Under the pieces are notes generated by a model that saw only the letters and a list, made by a program, of their open reading frames with translations, did no database searches and had not been told where the DNA came from. Shown here in pieces: positions 12,143 to 23,713 of a stretch of DNA of 64,000 nucleotides. The position numbers and the translations under genes are program-made. The stretch is from the NCBI GenBank assembly GCA_963966185.1, contig CAWZYM010000225.1:227001-291000 (forward strand), read 5' to 3'. Source of the stretch: Rhabditoides inermis (taxonomy: Eukaryota > Nematoda > Chromadorea > Rhabditida > Rhabditidae). The stretch's first letter is position 1. Every line of letters starts with the position of its first letter.

Positions 12143-12573
12143 ATGGCGTCTGTCGCTCCCGGAGATATCACCACCCAGCCGGGTACCAAGATCGTCTTCA
12201 ACGCCCCCTACGATGACAAGCACACCTACCACATCAAGGTGCGGAGATATCGATTGATTATCAATGGTGGCAATCTTTTTCTCTCTAGATCATCAACGCC
12301 GGAGGACGCCGCATCGGATGGGCCATCAAGACCACCAACATGAAGCGCCTCGGCGTCGACCCGCCGTGCGGAGTGCTCGACCCCAAGGAGGCCGTGCTGA
12401 TGGCCGTCTCTTGCGACGCGTTCAAGTTCGGAGAGGAGGACACGAACAACGACCGCATCACCATCGAGTGGACCAACACCCCCGACGGCGCCGCCAAGAC
12501 CTTCCGCCGCGAGTGGTTCCAGGGCGACGGAATGGTCCGCCGCAAGAACCTCCCCATCGAGTACAACCCTTGA
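12143..12573 (+). CDS. msp: Major sperm protein (right copy)
   Basis: Exon 1 is 12143-12238 and exon 2 is 12289-12573 (TGA), separated by a 50-bp intron at the same codon as in the left copy (after HTYHIK). The 126-residue product is identical to that of the left copy although the DNA differs at several synonymous and intronic sites. AATAAA is at 12602-12607. The role is as for the left copy: sperm motility filament and oocyte-maturation signal. The identical proteins suggest a recent duplication, gene conversion between the arms, or strong purifying selection. Confidence 0.97.
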
Positions 12574-13104
12574 ACACTTTACACAGTTCATGTTCTCACA
12601 CAATAAACTTCTTCGAAGAATCTCGGCCTTCGACATATATCTTCCAAATATGAGTTTTCTAACAAATGGTTGTTTGGTTGTTTTCCTTCGATGTATACAG
12701 TCGTTTTCATTTTGACTGAATCTGAACCTGTACGAGCGTTCCCACTAACGTTCACATACATCTCTTTAGTCAGGGCCGCGCGAACGCAGCCCCTCACTCA
12801 AAAATTTAGCTGTTGGCCAATTCCAACTCGGAACTGCCATACAGGTCAGCCTCTCCAGAAGTGCAATGGAGAAGCCTCACCATAGAGGTCCCGCCTTCAT
12901 GATCACGAGAGCCTCCCAGCCAGGTAAGTTTATGAGCAGTCGCGCTCCTGCTCTCAACCACCAGCCGCAGCCAACACGCGCCGGGTTTGCGTCGCGCATT
13001 GTGGGCGTGGCCTAGCGGGTGCTCTCTAATCGCAGCCGCGCAGTGGAGAGCGCGGACACACGCAAATAGTCAGATGGTCATAGAAAGATCTGCGCGTGTT
13101 GAAG

Positions 13105-13446
13105 CATTTCGGACGTTTATTCTTCTTCCAAGTTTCTACTTATGTAGATGTTGCAGTCCAATTATTTCTCATTAGTGATTTGTTGATATATTAATATGTT
13201 ATCTTATCAGTCATGTTTGTTATCCCTCACATTTGTGGTTCATACTAGCGACAGTGATCAAAGAAAAAAGTACATGACTAAAAAAGTGCAATCCTGAAAA
13301 TGTACTTTGAAACACATAACAACACTTTGCGACAACCATTGTCACAAAGCAACGTTTGACTTTATATCGTGACTTCAGGAAGAAAGAAAAAAAACATACA
13401 ATGACAATGAGATCACAATTGCACAACAATGACTGGACTTTGAAAT
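13105..13446. other. Spacer between msp arm and SLC17 gene
   Basis: AT-rich spacer with no supported coding sequence. It is the 3' flank of the minus-strand transporter gene. Confidence 0.4.
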
Positions 13447-16400
13447 CTAGGATATACAGATAGAGTCGGCTTTGGCACGCATGATGAGCTTCTCCACTTC
13501 TTTCTGAATGAGTAAGGTATATTTAAAAAAAAAACTCCGGAGAATCTCGCTCGCACTAAAAATTATCGCTCCTCGAACAAACTATTTAGAATGAAACTGA
13601 TATTTGGATTACTACTATACGAGTTTCCGTGATTGGCAGTCACTCTAATATTCTTTAAGTAAATAGATCACAACTCACCTCTTCCACTTCCAGCTCTTCT
13701 TTCGCCTCATCCTCCCGTCCCCACGGCTGCACATCTCCTGAGTTTTTTTTAATAATTATTGTGCATTTCTGATTGTAATTTGTACTACATTATTTCAAGA
13801 AAGAATGTGACAAATTTATTAAAAAAAAACATACCAGATCCCAGGGAGCAGAATATGATGCCTGAGATGGTGGACGCTGCGGCGCCGGAGATGAACAGAA
13901 GACGCCACTCGGATACACTGCCCTGAACACGTGGGGTGAGGGCAGGCAGGAAACATGCATAGTCAGTGTAACAAAAAGAAACGCTACTGCGTTATATGAG
14001 TTGTGGTTTGAAGTGAATGAACATGTGTAGTGTATTGACGGAGTGTAGTAGGGGCCACACCCTCGGATTCGTACCAAAATGATAGGATACCTTAGTTAGG
14101 ACCCTAGCCATCGAATTGTGGTGTCCGAATTTCCTAAACGAGCTATACGTTTCCGGTACGAAAACGTACAGGGCTCGTTTTTCGCGTTCCTCTCACCCTA
14201 CGCGGCGGTCAGAGACCGAGCCTTTGTGGCCTAGTGGCGAAAGCGTCTGCCTGCCGAAATGACCCTCACGAGTTCTATTCCGCGCACATGCTTTTTGTTT
14301 TGCCAACTTATTTGGCTGATCGTCTCGCTGTTCAATCACTGGTTAGTGAAGAAAAGAATTTACGAAAGGCATTACCGACTCGATGGTTTATCTTCAAGAA
14401 GGACGACTGTCAGGAACAAAGATGATCTACCGTGTGCAATATTACAACCTTCAACTCTACATACACAATATTCGCACACTATCAAAATACATACGACAGT
14501 GTGAAGTAGCTTGACGACGTTCGGGACTTCTCTGACAGAAGACGGCGCAGTTGCAAGCTACATACGGTTGATGCAAATGGCACTACATCACTTCGACGAT
14601 CGACAACTGACATCGAGATAGACAAGACTGTCTCATTAAAAAAACTTAATTGATAGAGTTGTTTCATGGACCATGAGAAAATGATGATATGGTCTGAAAG
14701 TACAAGTCCAAAATTTTTTGAACAAAACAAAAAGCATGTGCGCGGAATCGAACTCGTGAGGGTCATTTCGGCAGGCAGACGCTTTCGCCACTAGGCCACA
14801 AAGGATCGGACTCTGACCGCCGCGTAGGGTGAGAGGAACGCGAAAAACGAGCCCTGTACGTTTTCGAACTGGAAACGTATAGTTCGTTTAGGAAATTCGG
14901 ACACAACAAATCGATGGCTAGGGTCCTAACTAAGGTATCCTATCAATTTGGTACGAATCCGAGGGTGTGGCCCCTACTACACTCCTTGAGGCACGAAAAG
15001 GGAGAAGAGATAACATGTGATTGTGAAGTGAGGCGTTACTAAGTTGAGGTGAGGTTTGAAGGAAACTAGGAAACACAGTAGCGTACCGTCTTCTTGAGTG
15101 TTCCGACAACCGCCGGCGTGACGAGTCGACCGGTCATCGTGAAGAACATAGAGATCGACGAGAGAGCCGCTGCGAATATAATATAACAAGCCAAGTCATT
15201 GTGCACACTCGGTTTCGATCCCATCCACCGGAGCCGAGACCATCACCAGTGATAACATACAACCGATATTCCACATCCTCACCTGTGTATCGCGGGGCGA
15301 GTGATAGCAGCGATGTGTAGAAACCGGATGTCAGAGCGCCCATCGAACCAGTCCTGGGGAATCAGAGAGGTCAGAGAGCAGCACAAAATTATTCAAAGTG
15401 TACCCAACTTCGCGATGTTCACGCCCATCTACCATGAACGGCCAGAACTCGCGCCGCAATGTTCTAGCCGAGGAGCCCGAGTTTCCCACTTTCAATTGTG
15501 TGTGCTACCAGATCACACCGTCAACAGACACACCGTCAACGTGGATTCTCATTGCTGGTTTTCTAAAACCATGCAATCTAGTACTCTACTTCTGCTTCTC
15601 CATTGTCATTATTCACAGGCATTTCATGTGATCGTTGTGGTGTCATAAACTGAAATTTAATCATGTTAACATTGTGTGTTGCACTCACAGTATGCACATG
15701 AAGACCAGGGCCAGTTGGGGTCGCGTCGCGTCGACCAGAAGGCCTATGCCCAGCATGCACATCGCCGGAATGAACGACGCTGTAACAGGTTGTTGTTGTT
15801 TGTTTGTTTGTTTGTTTGTTTGTTTGTTGTTGTTGTTGGTGTTGTTGTTTTGCTGATTTTTCCAACTCACCAATCCCTTGACTGAGCCTCACGCAGAAAG
15901 TCGGCGACGCGATGTTCTTCTCTTTTAATCTGTGACAACTTAGTATCAATCAATCAATATCAACCCACTTATCCATGAGTACACCCCAGAACAGCTTGAA
16001 GCACACGTTGAACACGTTCGGAATCGACGAGTAGACGCCGTTCTGGAAAATCGATAGCAATGAAAACAATCGCGGCGGGACCCACCGCGATCACGCCGAG
16101 AAGCAGCACGTCCTTGTAGTAAGAGGGCAGGTAGATTTGCAGAAATGTCACCATCATGTTCACCTTGAAATACTCATACATAAATAAAACAAAACCATAA
16201 TCATAAATATATAACTATACTTATGGAATTAAGTTGGTACATACCAGGAAGTTGGATAGGAGCTGGGCGATGAACGGGGCGGAAGTGAAGATGGCGCGAT
16301 AGGGAATCGTGTCCGAACGCTGAACGGTTACTATAGTTGTGAGTATTTTCGCTATAAGTCGCACGCTGTGGGATAGATCAGAAGAACACGAAGATGTCAG

Positions 16401-19400
16401 CTTGGCAAAAAAGCGCAAAACAAGACAAACAAACACTGTATTTCAAACTGCGAGCGAGGAATAAAGGAATACAGGATATTATCGCTTTGGGGAAGTATAT
16501 TGTTGAGAACACACCTTTGCCGCCGCAGTCCTGTTGACAGTCATCTTGCTGAGGTAGCTGCGTTCCGCGTGCGTCATCACCTCAATATGCAAATTATCAC
16601 ACCATATCTCCACTTCTACTCACCTTACAATCCGCCGGCTGATCGCTCGACACGCAGATCCACAACACACACCACACACTCGCGAGAAACGCTGCAATGG
16701 AATTGTGACCGACAAAATCGCAACTTTCATCAAGATCACCATTTTTTGGATCTGCTTCTCAAACGTGTTCTTATAACAATATTTCAACCCGCACCTCCGA
16801 GGTAGAAGACTGCGGGCCATCCCCACTGGCTGTGGCAGATCCCCGCTGCGAGGGGGTTCCCGCCCGCGCCCGCGATCTAAAACAATTACAATACACATGG
16901 AATAAATAAATAAACTAAACTCAAGTAGCTTGGATTACGTTTCGTTAAATTGATTGCATGTTTTTTTTATTCATATATAGTAGCAAAATAAAAAGTTACA
17001 ATTCAACAACAACATATTATTGTTTTTGAACGAAGATGGTGAACTTAAATTCCTCAGAAACTTGAGTACTTTTGTGATTGGCACTTTCTTTTGGCATTTA
17101 TATCTATTCTCGACCCACAACTTTCTTAGAAATTGCAGCATTTTCCTCATCATTGTCCTTTCTGTTTTGAGTATGAAGAGGATTTATGTACATTTATTTT
17201 ATAAGTACTCGAAATACCTAAGGGATACTGTCATTCTAAATATAAATACGATACTTAAGCTGGTCGACAAGCTAGTCGACATCATCACTGTAATGTCTGA
17301 CACCGAAGTCATCTCCCACATTCACATCACTTCCATCTTGTCTGTGTCTTTCAACTGCTTCCTCCTCTTTGTCATCTACCACTCCAACTCCAAGGCCAGT
17401 CTACAACAGTACCGACATTGTATCGCTATGTTCACACTCTCTAACATATACTTTGCCATATTTGGAGCTTTTGTGTCAGCGGTACGATGAATGCCACTAA
17501 ATTATGTATAAACGTCATTTTAGAAAGCAGTAACATCCGACTCGGCCTACCTACTAGTGGCATTGAACCCTCTCTTCTATCGGCTACCTAGAACATGTCA
17601 GAACGTGGTCTTTGGCTTGTACTTCATGGGCTACTTCAACTGTATCCTCTGTCTCACCGTGCAGTTCTTATATCGCTATGTGGCGATTTGCAAGTGAGCG
17701 ATACTGCAACTTCCTACCATTTTTCACTTGCAAAATTAGTGACAAACAAAGCGAACAATCGAATTCATCTGATCACATGAGCTCTTGAGACCGCACGAAC
17801 TCACATGGTTCACCACTCGCAGCAAGGTCACTCGGCTAGTCTCGATATGCCTCAGCTTTCTATCCGCATACATGATCATTGTCTGTTCCACCTTCCATCC
17901 TACTCAAGAGGACTACGACGACTTAGACCAAGCATTGAAGCTAAACGGACTGGATAGGAACTACAACATGTGGGGACTCAAGTACTGGAAGGTTAGAACA
18001 TAACGTTTGAAGATTTACTCAGGTTTAGCAGTGCGTTTTGTACTTTCTCAATACAAAACTGTTTTAGAAGAACATAGTCCAGAATGTGAAAGAGAATCAC
18101 ATTTCTTTAGAACACCCACGACGGCTCTGGCGGGCACCTGTCGCTGTTTCTTGTCTCTTCGAACCTTCTCCTCTTCCTTACTATCATGACTCCCATATCC
18201 GTCATCTTCATTTGCATGTACCGTACCCTGATGATGTTCAGTGGAATGGGCGCCATACTCAGCGACGTATCCAAAAGAGCGCATGCGAGACTATTCCGCG
18301 CGCTCCTACTGCAGGTTCGTTGCGTTTGCGTCATACGTAAACTGTTCCGTTTCAGTCCATCTTCCCACTTTTCAGCTACATCCCAGCGGTCATGAATCTG
18401 GTGTTTCCGGTGATTAATGTCCACTTTAACTTCATTTCCTACCACTTGGGTCTCATAATGGGCATCTATCCCGTTATCGATCCGTTTATTCTGCTCTACT
18501 TCATTCTTGACTTTCGCTTGACGGTCAATCGCATCTGTTTCTATGCGTGCCACCCAAAAGGTCAGTGATTGTTATTTAAAACAAACTGAAAATCCTCGGG
18601 TGGACAAAAACAAGTTGGATTTATAGATTCCGTAGTGTCTCCTCGCGGGACAAGCATTATCAGTACAGGGCAGATATTGTCGAATTCACCCTCTAGCATT
18701 CCAAACCTGATTTCACGACCTTTCTGATTAGCAGACTCATCGATCTCACAGACTTGAACGCTATCTGCATCATGTTTCTTTTTGTGGTGTTAATGAATGT
18801 CGTGTTTAAAAATGTGTCTGTCAATGTCCCATGGGGAAAGGAAACCTGGCATGTTAACGTTTAATGATCATTAACTAAACATAACAATTAACATTACCCC
18901 AACCGCCCACCTGGTTTCCCATGGTGAATACTGCGAGGGCGGTGCTCCTCTCCATCACTGGATACCAGCTGGAGATGATCGCGTTGATAGCAGGCATCAC
19001 GAAACCCTGAACATGAAACTCTGAGTATCATGATTTGTTAGTTCACACGTCTCAAGCATCACGAACTGCAGTCTACGAATTTTCAGAAACCCTAAGAAAC
19101 AGGTTTGTTAGGATATTCATGATCAAACGAATCAAGATAACAATAACGTAATTTATCGGTTTTGAAAGGTAGATTAGCAAAAAAGAACTAATAACTTCTG
19201 TATTTCTTCTTTTTTGGATTTTGGTTCGAAGTTTGATTGGTTCTAATCTGCGATCACTCGATGTGTTTACGTGTTGTGTGTTTTTCGTCACGTGTTTTCG
19301 ACAAGAACAGAAAAAGCGAATGTCCGAATGACGGGCGGCCTTTGTTTCTCTGCTTTCTAACCACAAGCAGAAACGTAACATTGTATAACATTACATAACA

Positions 19401-19968
19401 TCTCACCTCTCCGAGTCCCATGAACACCCTGCTCGCGAATACCCAGTGGTAGTGAGTGTGTGTGGAGAGGAGGGGCACAGAGGCCGAGGAGAGGGCGTAG
19501 CACAGAACCGACAGGAACAGACACACACGGGCGGAGTGGCGCTGGAAAAGGGAAGGTGGTTATAACATGTACCTAGTTTTTTACGAGGAAGATGCAACTA
19601 CAATAGGAATGCTCACGACTTCACGTCTAGTGAGGTAACTAGGCCTATTTAGATACATGTAACTTTGACAAACTATGAACTCAATCGATACATCAAATCC
19701 AGAAAACAGTTAATCAAAATAAACATCTCCTCACCTGTATGAAGTACATGCTGGGCAAGACGGTGAGGAGCGCGCCCCAGAAGGTGCCAGAGAAGAGCAG
19801 GTTCTGCACGTGCTGACCCCACACCAGAGAACCCTGCGAGCAGTCTCTCTCTCTCTCTCTCTCTTTCTCTATCTCTCTCTCTCTCTCTGTAATTCTTTTT
19901 ATCTCTCGCGCGTTCGTGTTCTCTCTTCCTCTTGCTCTTCTTCTTACATCTACTCGATGGCGTGGTAT

Positions 19969-20064
<96 letters not shown>

Positions 20065-20992
20065 AATTGCAAAAGAACTTACCCCATAGTCTATGATCAC
20101 TTTCTGCCCGGCTCCTCCCGCCGGCAGGGGGTCCGACTCGTTGAGTGGAATGATGGTCTCATCGTGCAGAGCCGCGTCTTCCTGAAATCTTTCTCTCCTT
20201 CTCTCTCTCCCCCTCCCTCTCTCTCTCTCCCCCTCTCTTTCTATCTCTCTTTCTTCCTTACCTGTATAGCTACTGCAGTACTGTTGACCATACAAGTGAT
20301 GGTGAGGGCGAGGTTGGTTCGCATGAATGTTGTACAACAAAATCCCGATGCGAGAAGGATGAGAAGATGGAAGCGGCGGGCCAGTGGATGGAACAGGGCT
20401 GAACATCATTCACTCACTCTCTCTTTCTCCCTCTCTCTCTCTCTCTCTTTCTCCTCTCTCTCTCTCCTCTCTCCTCTCTCTCTCCTCTCTCTACTTTCTC
20501 TCTCTCTCTCACTCTCTCTCCCGCCCTCTCTCTCTATTTCTCACACTTACGTGGCTTTTTGTCGCCTTCTTTGTAACTGTTACGTGCGGTTGTCATCTGA
20601 AAAGGTAATAAATAACAGTAAGTAAATACAATAATTAAAAAGCAGGTGAACTTCGAGTATCTGGCGAAGCCACCGCAAAATGATTGTCAAACAGAGAGAG
20701 AATCGTGAAATATCTACCTAATCCCTTTATCTTAACGGAATGATGCAAGATTAGGCAACACTGTTGCCGCAACAGTGGCTTTTCAAAAAGACTTTCAAAA
20801 GATTGCCGCGATTCCGTCCTTACTCATAGATACCGTTTCGTGTGAAATCAAAAGTCCAAATTCAAAATCTTCTGAATACATGAACCTAAAGTCATCGAAG
20901 AAAACATAACGACAAGAGCAAAACAACCATAAAAATGGATGGTGTGAATTGTGAATGAACTGACGGAAACGGCTTCTACTCACTCGATCCAT
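13447..20992 (-). CDS. SLC17-type major facilitator transporter
   Basis: A 12-TM anion transporter of the major facilitator superfamily, reconstructed from about 20 small minus-strand exons. N- to C-terminal landmarks: an acidic N-terminal loop (ETIIPLNESDPLP), a TM with NLALTITCMVNSTAVAIQ, FSGTFWGALLTVLPSMYFI, the conserved FVMPAINAIISSWYPVMERS, IAGAGGNPLAAGICH, PYRAIFTSAPFIAQLLSNF, GALTSGFYTSLLSLAPRYT and finally SEWRLLFISGAAASTISGII, with tail KAKADSICIS-like residues. These match the SLC17 family (phosphate, sialic acid, vesicular glutamate or nucleotide carriers); the substrate cannot be told. The start is ATG 20992 (three-codon exon) or ATG 20596. Introns contain a foldback element and a whole chemoreceptor gene. 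Confidence 0.85.
14040..14985. mobile_element. Foldback transposon with tRNA-like terminal repeats
   Basis: Terminal inverted repeats of about 263 bp (14040-14302 and 14723-14985) begin GGAGTGTAGTAGGGGCCAC and surround about 420 bp of unrelated interior. A possible TTGA target duplication flanks it, with one extra base on the left. Each arm contains a tRNA-like block with an A-box (TGGCCTAGTGG, 14227-14237) and a B-box. The B-box is intact in the right arm (GTTCGATTCC, minus strand, 14744-14753) but mutated in the left (GTTCTATTCC). It lies in an SLC17 intron, has no transposase and is presumably non-autonomous. Confidence 0.85.
15795..15842. repeat. TTTG/TTG microsatellite
   Basis: TTTG repeats with TTG flanks in an SLC17 intron. 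Confidence 0.85.
16344..16495 (+). repeat. Dispersed 150-bp repeat, copy 1
   Basis: About 150 bp of this SLC17 intron is alignable with 35076-35226 in a guanylyl cyclase intron. Shared blocks include GATCAGA, GTCAGCT, GCGCAAAACAAGA and an AACTGC near the end. Confidence 0.7.
17293..18727 (+). CDS. Seven-TM chemoreceptor, str/srj-like
   Basis: Nematode serpentine receptor, presumably a G-protein-coupled odorant or pheromone receptor. Six exons with consistent phases: 17293-17481, about 17528-17692, about 17785-17991, 18111-18314, 18356-18560 and about 18631-18727. It starts MSDTEVISHIHITSILSVSF. Family hallmarks are FLYRYVAIC at the end of TM3 and GIYPVIDPFILLYFILDFR in TM7, diagnostic of the str superfamily. 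A Ser/Thr-rich C-terminal tail ends LISRPF. The gene lies entirely inside one intron of the minus-strand SLC17 gene. The ligand is unknown. Confidence 0.9.
19973..20056. repeat. TA dinucleotide microsatellite
   Basis: About 42 uninterrupted TA units in an SLC17 intron, self-complementary and so able to form a cruciform. Flanking SLC17 introns carry CT tracts (19845-19887 and 20411-20540). Confidence 0.95.
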
Positions 20993-21409
20993 GACTTATC
21001 TTGGACAAAAGGCCGCACACATCACTCATTATCTGATAATGAACACGAACCATAGACACTGCAAGGGGCGCCAGGACTGAGCTGGACTGCAGATAAACGG
21101 ATTACATGCTACATACTAGCATACTACGCAAAGCCAAGAGAAAGTGAAAATTCAAGGAACCTAAATATAGTTCACGTGATATGTTATGAATCGTGTTTGC
21201 GCCGGTTGCCGGTATTAGACATTGAGGCTGGATAAGGCTGGTTGTCATGGCAAGAGCTTCGCTTGTTTTGCATTCACATTTTCCACTACTGGGCAGTTTG
21301 TTTTGCATATTTTTGTGTTTGGCTCATAATGCTTGGCTTGAAATCCATAAACAATGATTTATCGTTGAGGGTATGTACAATTGCAAAGTAAATGAGTGGT
21401 CGATCGGGT

Positions 21410-22141
21410 TTACGCGCGTCCGACGCGGACTGCCGCGCGGCGCTTTCCGTAGCCGGTGGCGGAAGGAGCGGGAGAATGAGCAGCGGCTCCAGCAGCACTA
21501 GCAGCCGCACCATCGTATCCACCAGCGGCACCAGTCGAACCAGCAGATCCAGAAGATCCTTCGACAGCTGCGGTCCTAGCTGGGCAAGGGCAGTAGGCGG
21601 CGTCGGCTCCGGGCGCTCCCGACTCTCCAGCGGCTCCGGGGGCTCCGTCCACTCCGGGAGCTCCGGGCTTTCCGTCGGCTCCAGCCGGCCCCGCCTCTCC
21701 ATCGTTGCCCGCCGGTCCGCGCTCTCCGGCTGCTCCCCGCTTTCCAGCACGTCCGGCACGTCCGGGCCTTCCAGGGGCTCCGGGCGCTCCGTGTCCCCTC
21801 TTTCCGTTGTTGCCGGGCAGACCGTCCTGTCCCTTGGGTCCCGGCTCTCCGGGCGCTCCCGCGTCTCCCTCGGGTCCCTCTCCTCCGCACGGTCCATCTC
21901 CTCCAGCGGGTCCCGGCTCTCCGGGAGCTCCATCGGGTCCGGCCTCTCCAGCGGGTCCGTCGGGTCCCTGCGGTCCGGGCTCTCCAGCCGGGCACTGAAT
22001 GCACTTTCCGTCCTGGCTCTTGGTTCCGACGGTGAGTCCGCTGTTGCCCTTGTCTCCGGGCGACGCTTTTTCTGTTTCACGAAGCCCCGGGGGCGACGTG
22101 GCTTTTGGCGGATCCCAGGGGGTGATGCAGTTTTGGCAGGC
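21410..22141 (-). CDS. Cuticle collagen, C-terminal exon
   Basis: A 243-residue open exon after a CCCTAG acceptor, ending TAA at 21410-21412. It contains the nematode cuticle-collagen signature [20 protein letters not shown] followed by a long Gly-X-Y domain ([19 protein letters not shown] and similar), a short Ala/Ser/Gly-rich interruption with a CPCP cysteine pair, and a basic end ([12 protein letters not shown]). Such collagens are secreted by the hypodermis and crosslinked into the cuticle. The usual N-terminal exon (hydrophobic anchor, RxxR-type cleavage site, first Cys pair) was not found upstream. The first 20-30 residues ([19 protein letters not shown]) are only loosely collagen-like. 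The gene may be truncated or have a distant first exon. Confidence 0.85.
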   Translation of the reverse strand, partial: ACQNCITPWDPPKATSPPGLRETEKASPGDKGNSGLTVGTKSQDGKCIQCPAGEPGPQGPDGPAGEAGPDGAPGEPGPAGGDGPCGGEGPEGDAGAPGEPGPKGQDGLPGNNGKRGHGAPGAPGRPGRAGRAGKRGAAGERGPAGNDGEAGPAGADGKPGAPGVDGAPGAAGESGAPGADAAYCPCPARTAAVEGSSGSAGSTGAAGGYDGAAASAAGAAAHSPAPSATGYGKRRAAVRVGRA

Positions 22142-22430
22142 CTAGGGGGCAGAGCCAAGAGCCTTGTGTGCCTGGTGTTGTGCTGAGCCCAGAGGGCGAC
22201 GCTCCGGTGGTGGAGAACAGCCCAGGGGGCGACGTTTCGTTTGTGGAGTGCTACTCAGGCGGTGATAGCGGATGCGCGGAACAATCCCATGGGGTATAGA
22301 TTTGTTATTTGCGTGGATGAGGCGAGACGGTCGGTTGGTTCGAGCCGACGAACCTATGGGTCGAGCGTGCTCTTTGTTCGAGGCGTAGTCATGTGATTGT
22401 GTGAGTTTGAGCGGGGATGCAGCGTGGACC
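22142..22430 (-). repeat. Degenerate collagen-like repeats upstream of the collagen exon
   Basis: The core GTCGCCCCCTGGGC and variants recur about every 25-50 bp from 22084 to about 22290 (minus strand). In one frame this reads TSPPGLFSTTGASPSGL, echoing [16 protein letters not shown] of the downstream exon, but the frame is interrupted by stops and a shift. Confidence 0.5.
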
Positions 22431-22659
22431 ACGCGAGTTGTCTTTTTGCTGCTTTCTCTCAGTCGCCCCAGAGAAGCTCGATATCTGTCCGCAGTCGCGT
22501 ATCATGGTGATAGATTTCACATGTTCGAGTGATTCGAGATACTCATGCACGCTCTATAGAGAGAAATTGCATTGTACACTCACTCACTCACCCATTCACT
22601 CACTCACTCATCGGCTTGACATTGTTTGGACGCTGACGTCCTTAGCCGGCTAAATCGCT

Positions 22660-22905
22660 GAAACCAGACGACCCACGACCACTTGCTGCGGTCGTGCGCG
22701 ATGCCCTCCAGATAGCCCGCACGGCTTTGTTTCCACGCGGCTCGGAACTCCTAGTCTCTCGCGCTGATGTTCAGTTGACTTTGATGACCTTCTCGATGTC
22801 GGCGTGCGCCATCTTCGTCCACGTCACACGACCGCTCTTCTTCTTCCAGTGGGGCTTCGGGTATGCGACTGCGGCCTGCTTCACAACTCATTGTACAGTT
22901 AGTAG
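22660..22905 (-). CDS. Unrecognised coding-like fragment
   Basis: Two minus-strand stretches with strongly biased, GC-ending codons join across a 38-bp GT..AG gap. The first contains HWKKKSGRVTWTKMAHADIE; after an AG the second continues EFRAAWKQSRAGYLEGIAHD and RSKWSWVVWFQ. Read without splicing, the first stretch ends at a TGA after VIKVN. No start or upstream exon was found. I do not recognise the family. The spaced Trp residues vaguely suggest a small helical DNA-binding fold, which is speculation. Confidence 0.35.
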
Positions 22906-23713
22906 AAAGAGGTACTAGAGATACCCACAGTTCGCCTGCGTATTGGTGGTGGGTATGAGTATGACTGGGTGATCGCGAAATCCGCCCCTTGTCACATCAT
23001 GAGTTCTGGCTGGAGATGGAAACATCGACAATGGACAAAACAAATGGACTCGGTCGCCGGTTGTTTCCGTCCCGCGGCGATAGATGTTTTCATGTCGTGG
23101 ATGAGATGTTGAGATGTCTCTGACCACTCCCACGGAGAAGACTACGAATACGCTTACCGTAATCCGATTGGTTTAGCGAAACATTGCATGAATGCAATTT
23201 GGCAAATAAAAGGCTGTGCAGTTAGCACATGATCACATTTTGCCCATTTTAATTCTAGACGATATCACCGGGGCCTGGCATCTACGTATCACTCGCGTTT
23301 AGAATATGTTTGATGCTTTGATAGTGCAATCTCGGACTATATCAATTTATACGAGGCTTACAACGCAGTGGCGCTACAGAAAATTGCTGCACGGTATTCT
23401 CCGAATGTTTATTGTCGAATTCTGAATTCTCCTACACTCATCGCCTGCGTGTCGATGCTGATTACGAAGGCAGTTGAAAGCCAATGCCGACCAATACGCA
23501 GTAATTAGAACACATAACATAGAACACCTTGCTGACTTTAAGTCATTTCGAGTTGGACTCGACTCTGTGCACCACGCGCATGATTAAAAAAAAAGGTTAG
23601 TCGCACCGGCCCGGCCAACCTTTTGACGGGGCACACACACTGCAACGTTCGTGTGTCTCGCTACAAGTTCTCCAGAACGAGCTGTGGCGGGATCATGCCG
23701 GACCTGAGCTACA

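Larger units (their letters stand above)
11890..13104 (-). repeat. Right arm of the msp inverted duplication
   Basis: Inverted copy of 6767-8000, about 3.9 kb away from it. It holds the second msp gene plus promoter and 3' flank. Sequence identity is highest in the gene body and remains recognisable to the outer edge near 13104. Confidence 0.9.

Noticed and set aside
12264..12653. Arg/His-rich 129-codon ORF overlapping msp
   Set aside because: Out-of-frame shadow of the GC-rich msp exon 2; the mirror ORF appears in the left copy.
14220..14290. A functional tRNA gene
   Set aside because: A- and B-box matches exist but acceptor and T stems do not pair and the sequence is part of a duplicated inverted end, so it is treated as tRNA-like transposon sequence.
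21392..22186. 264-codon plus-strand ORF rich in Ser/Gly
   Set aside because: Shadow of the collagen Gly-X-Y repeats on the minus strand, which has the collagen signature and stop.
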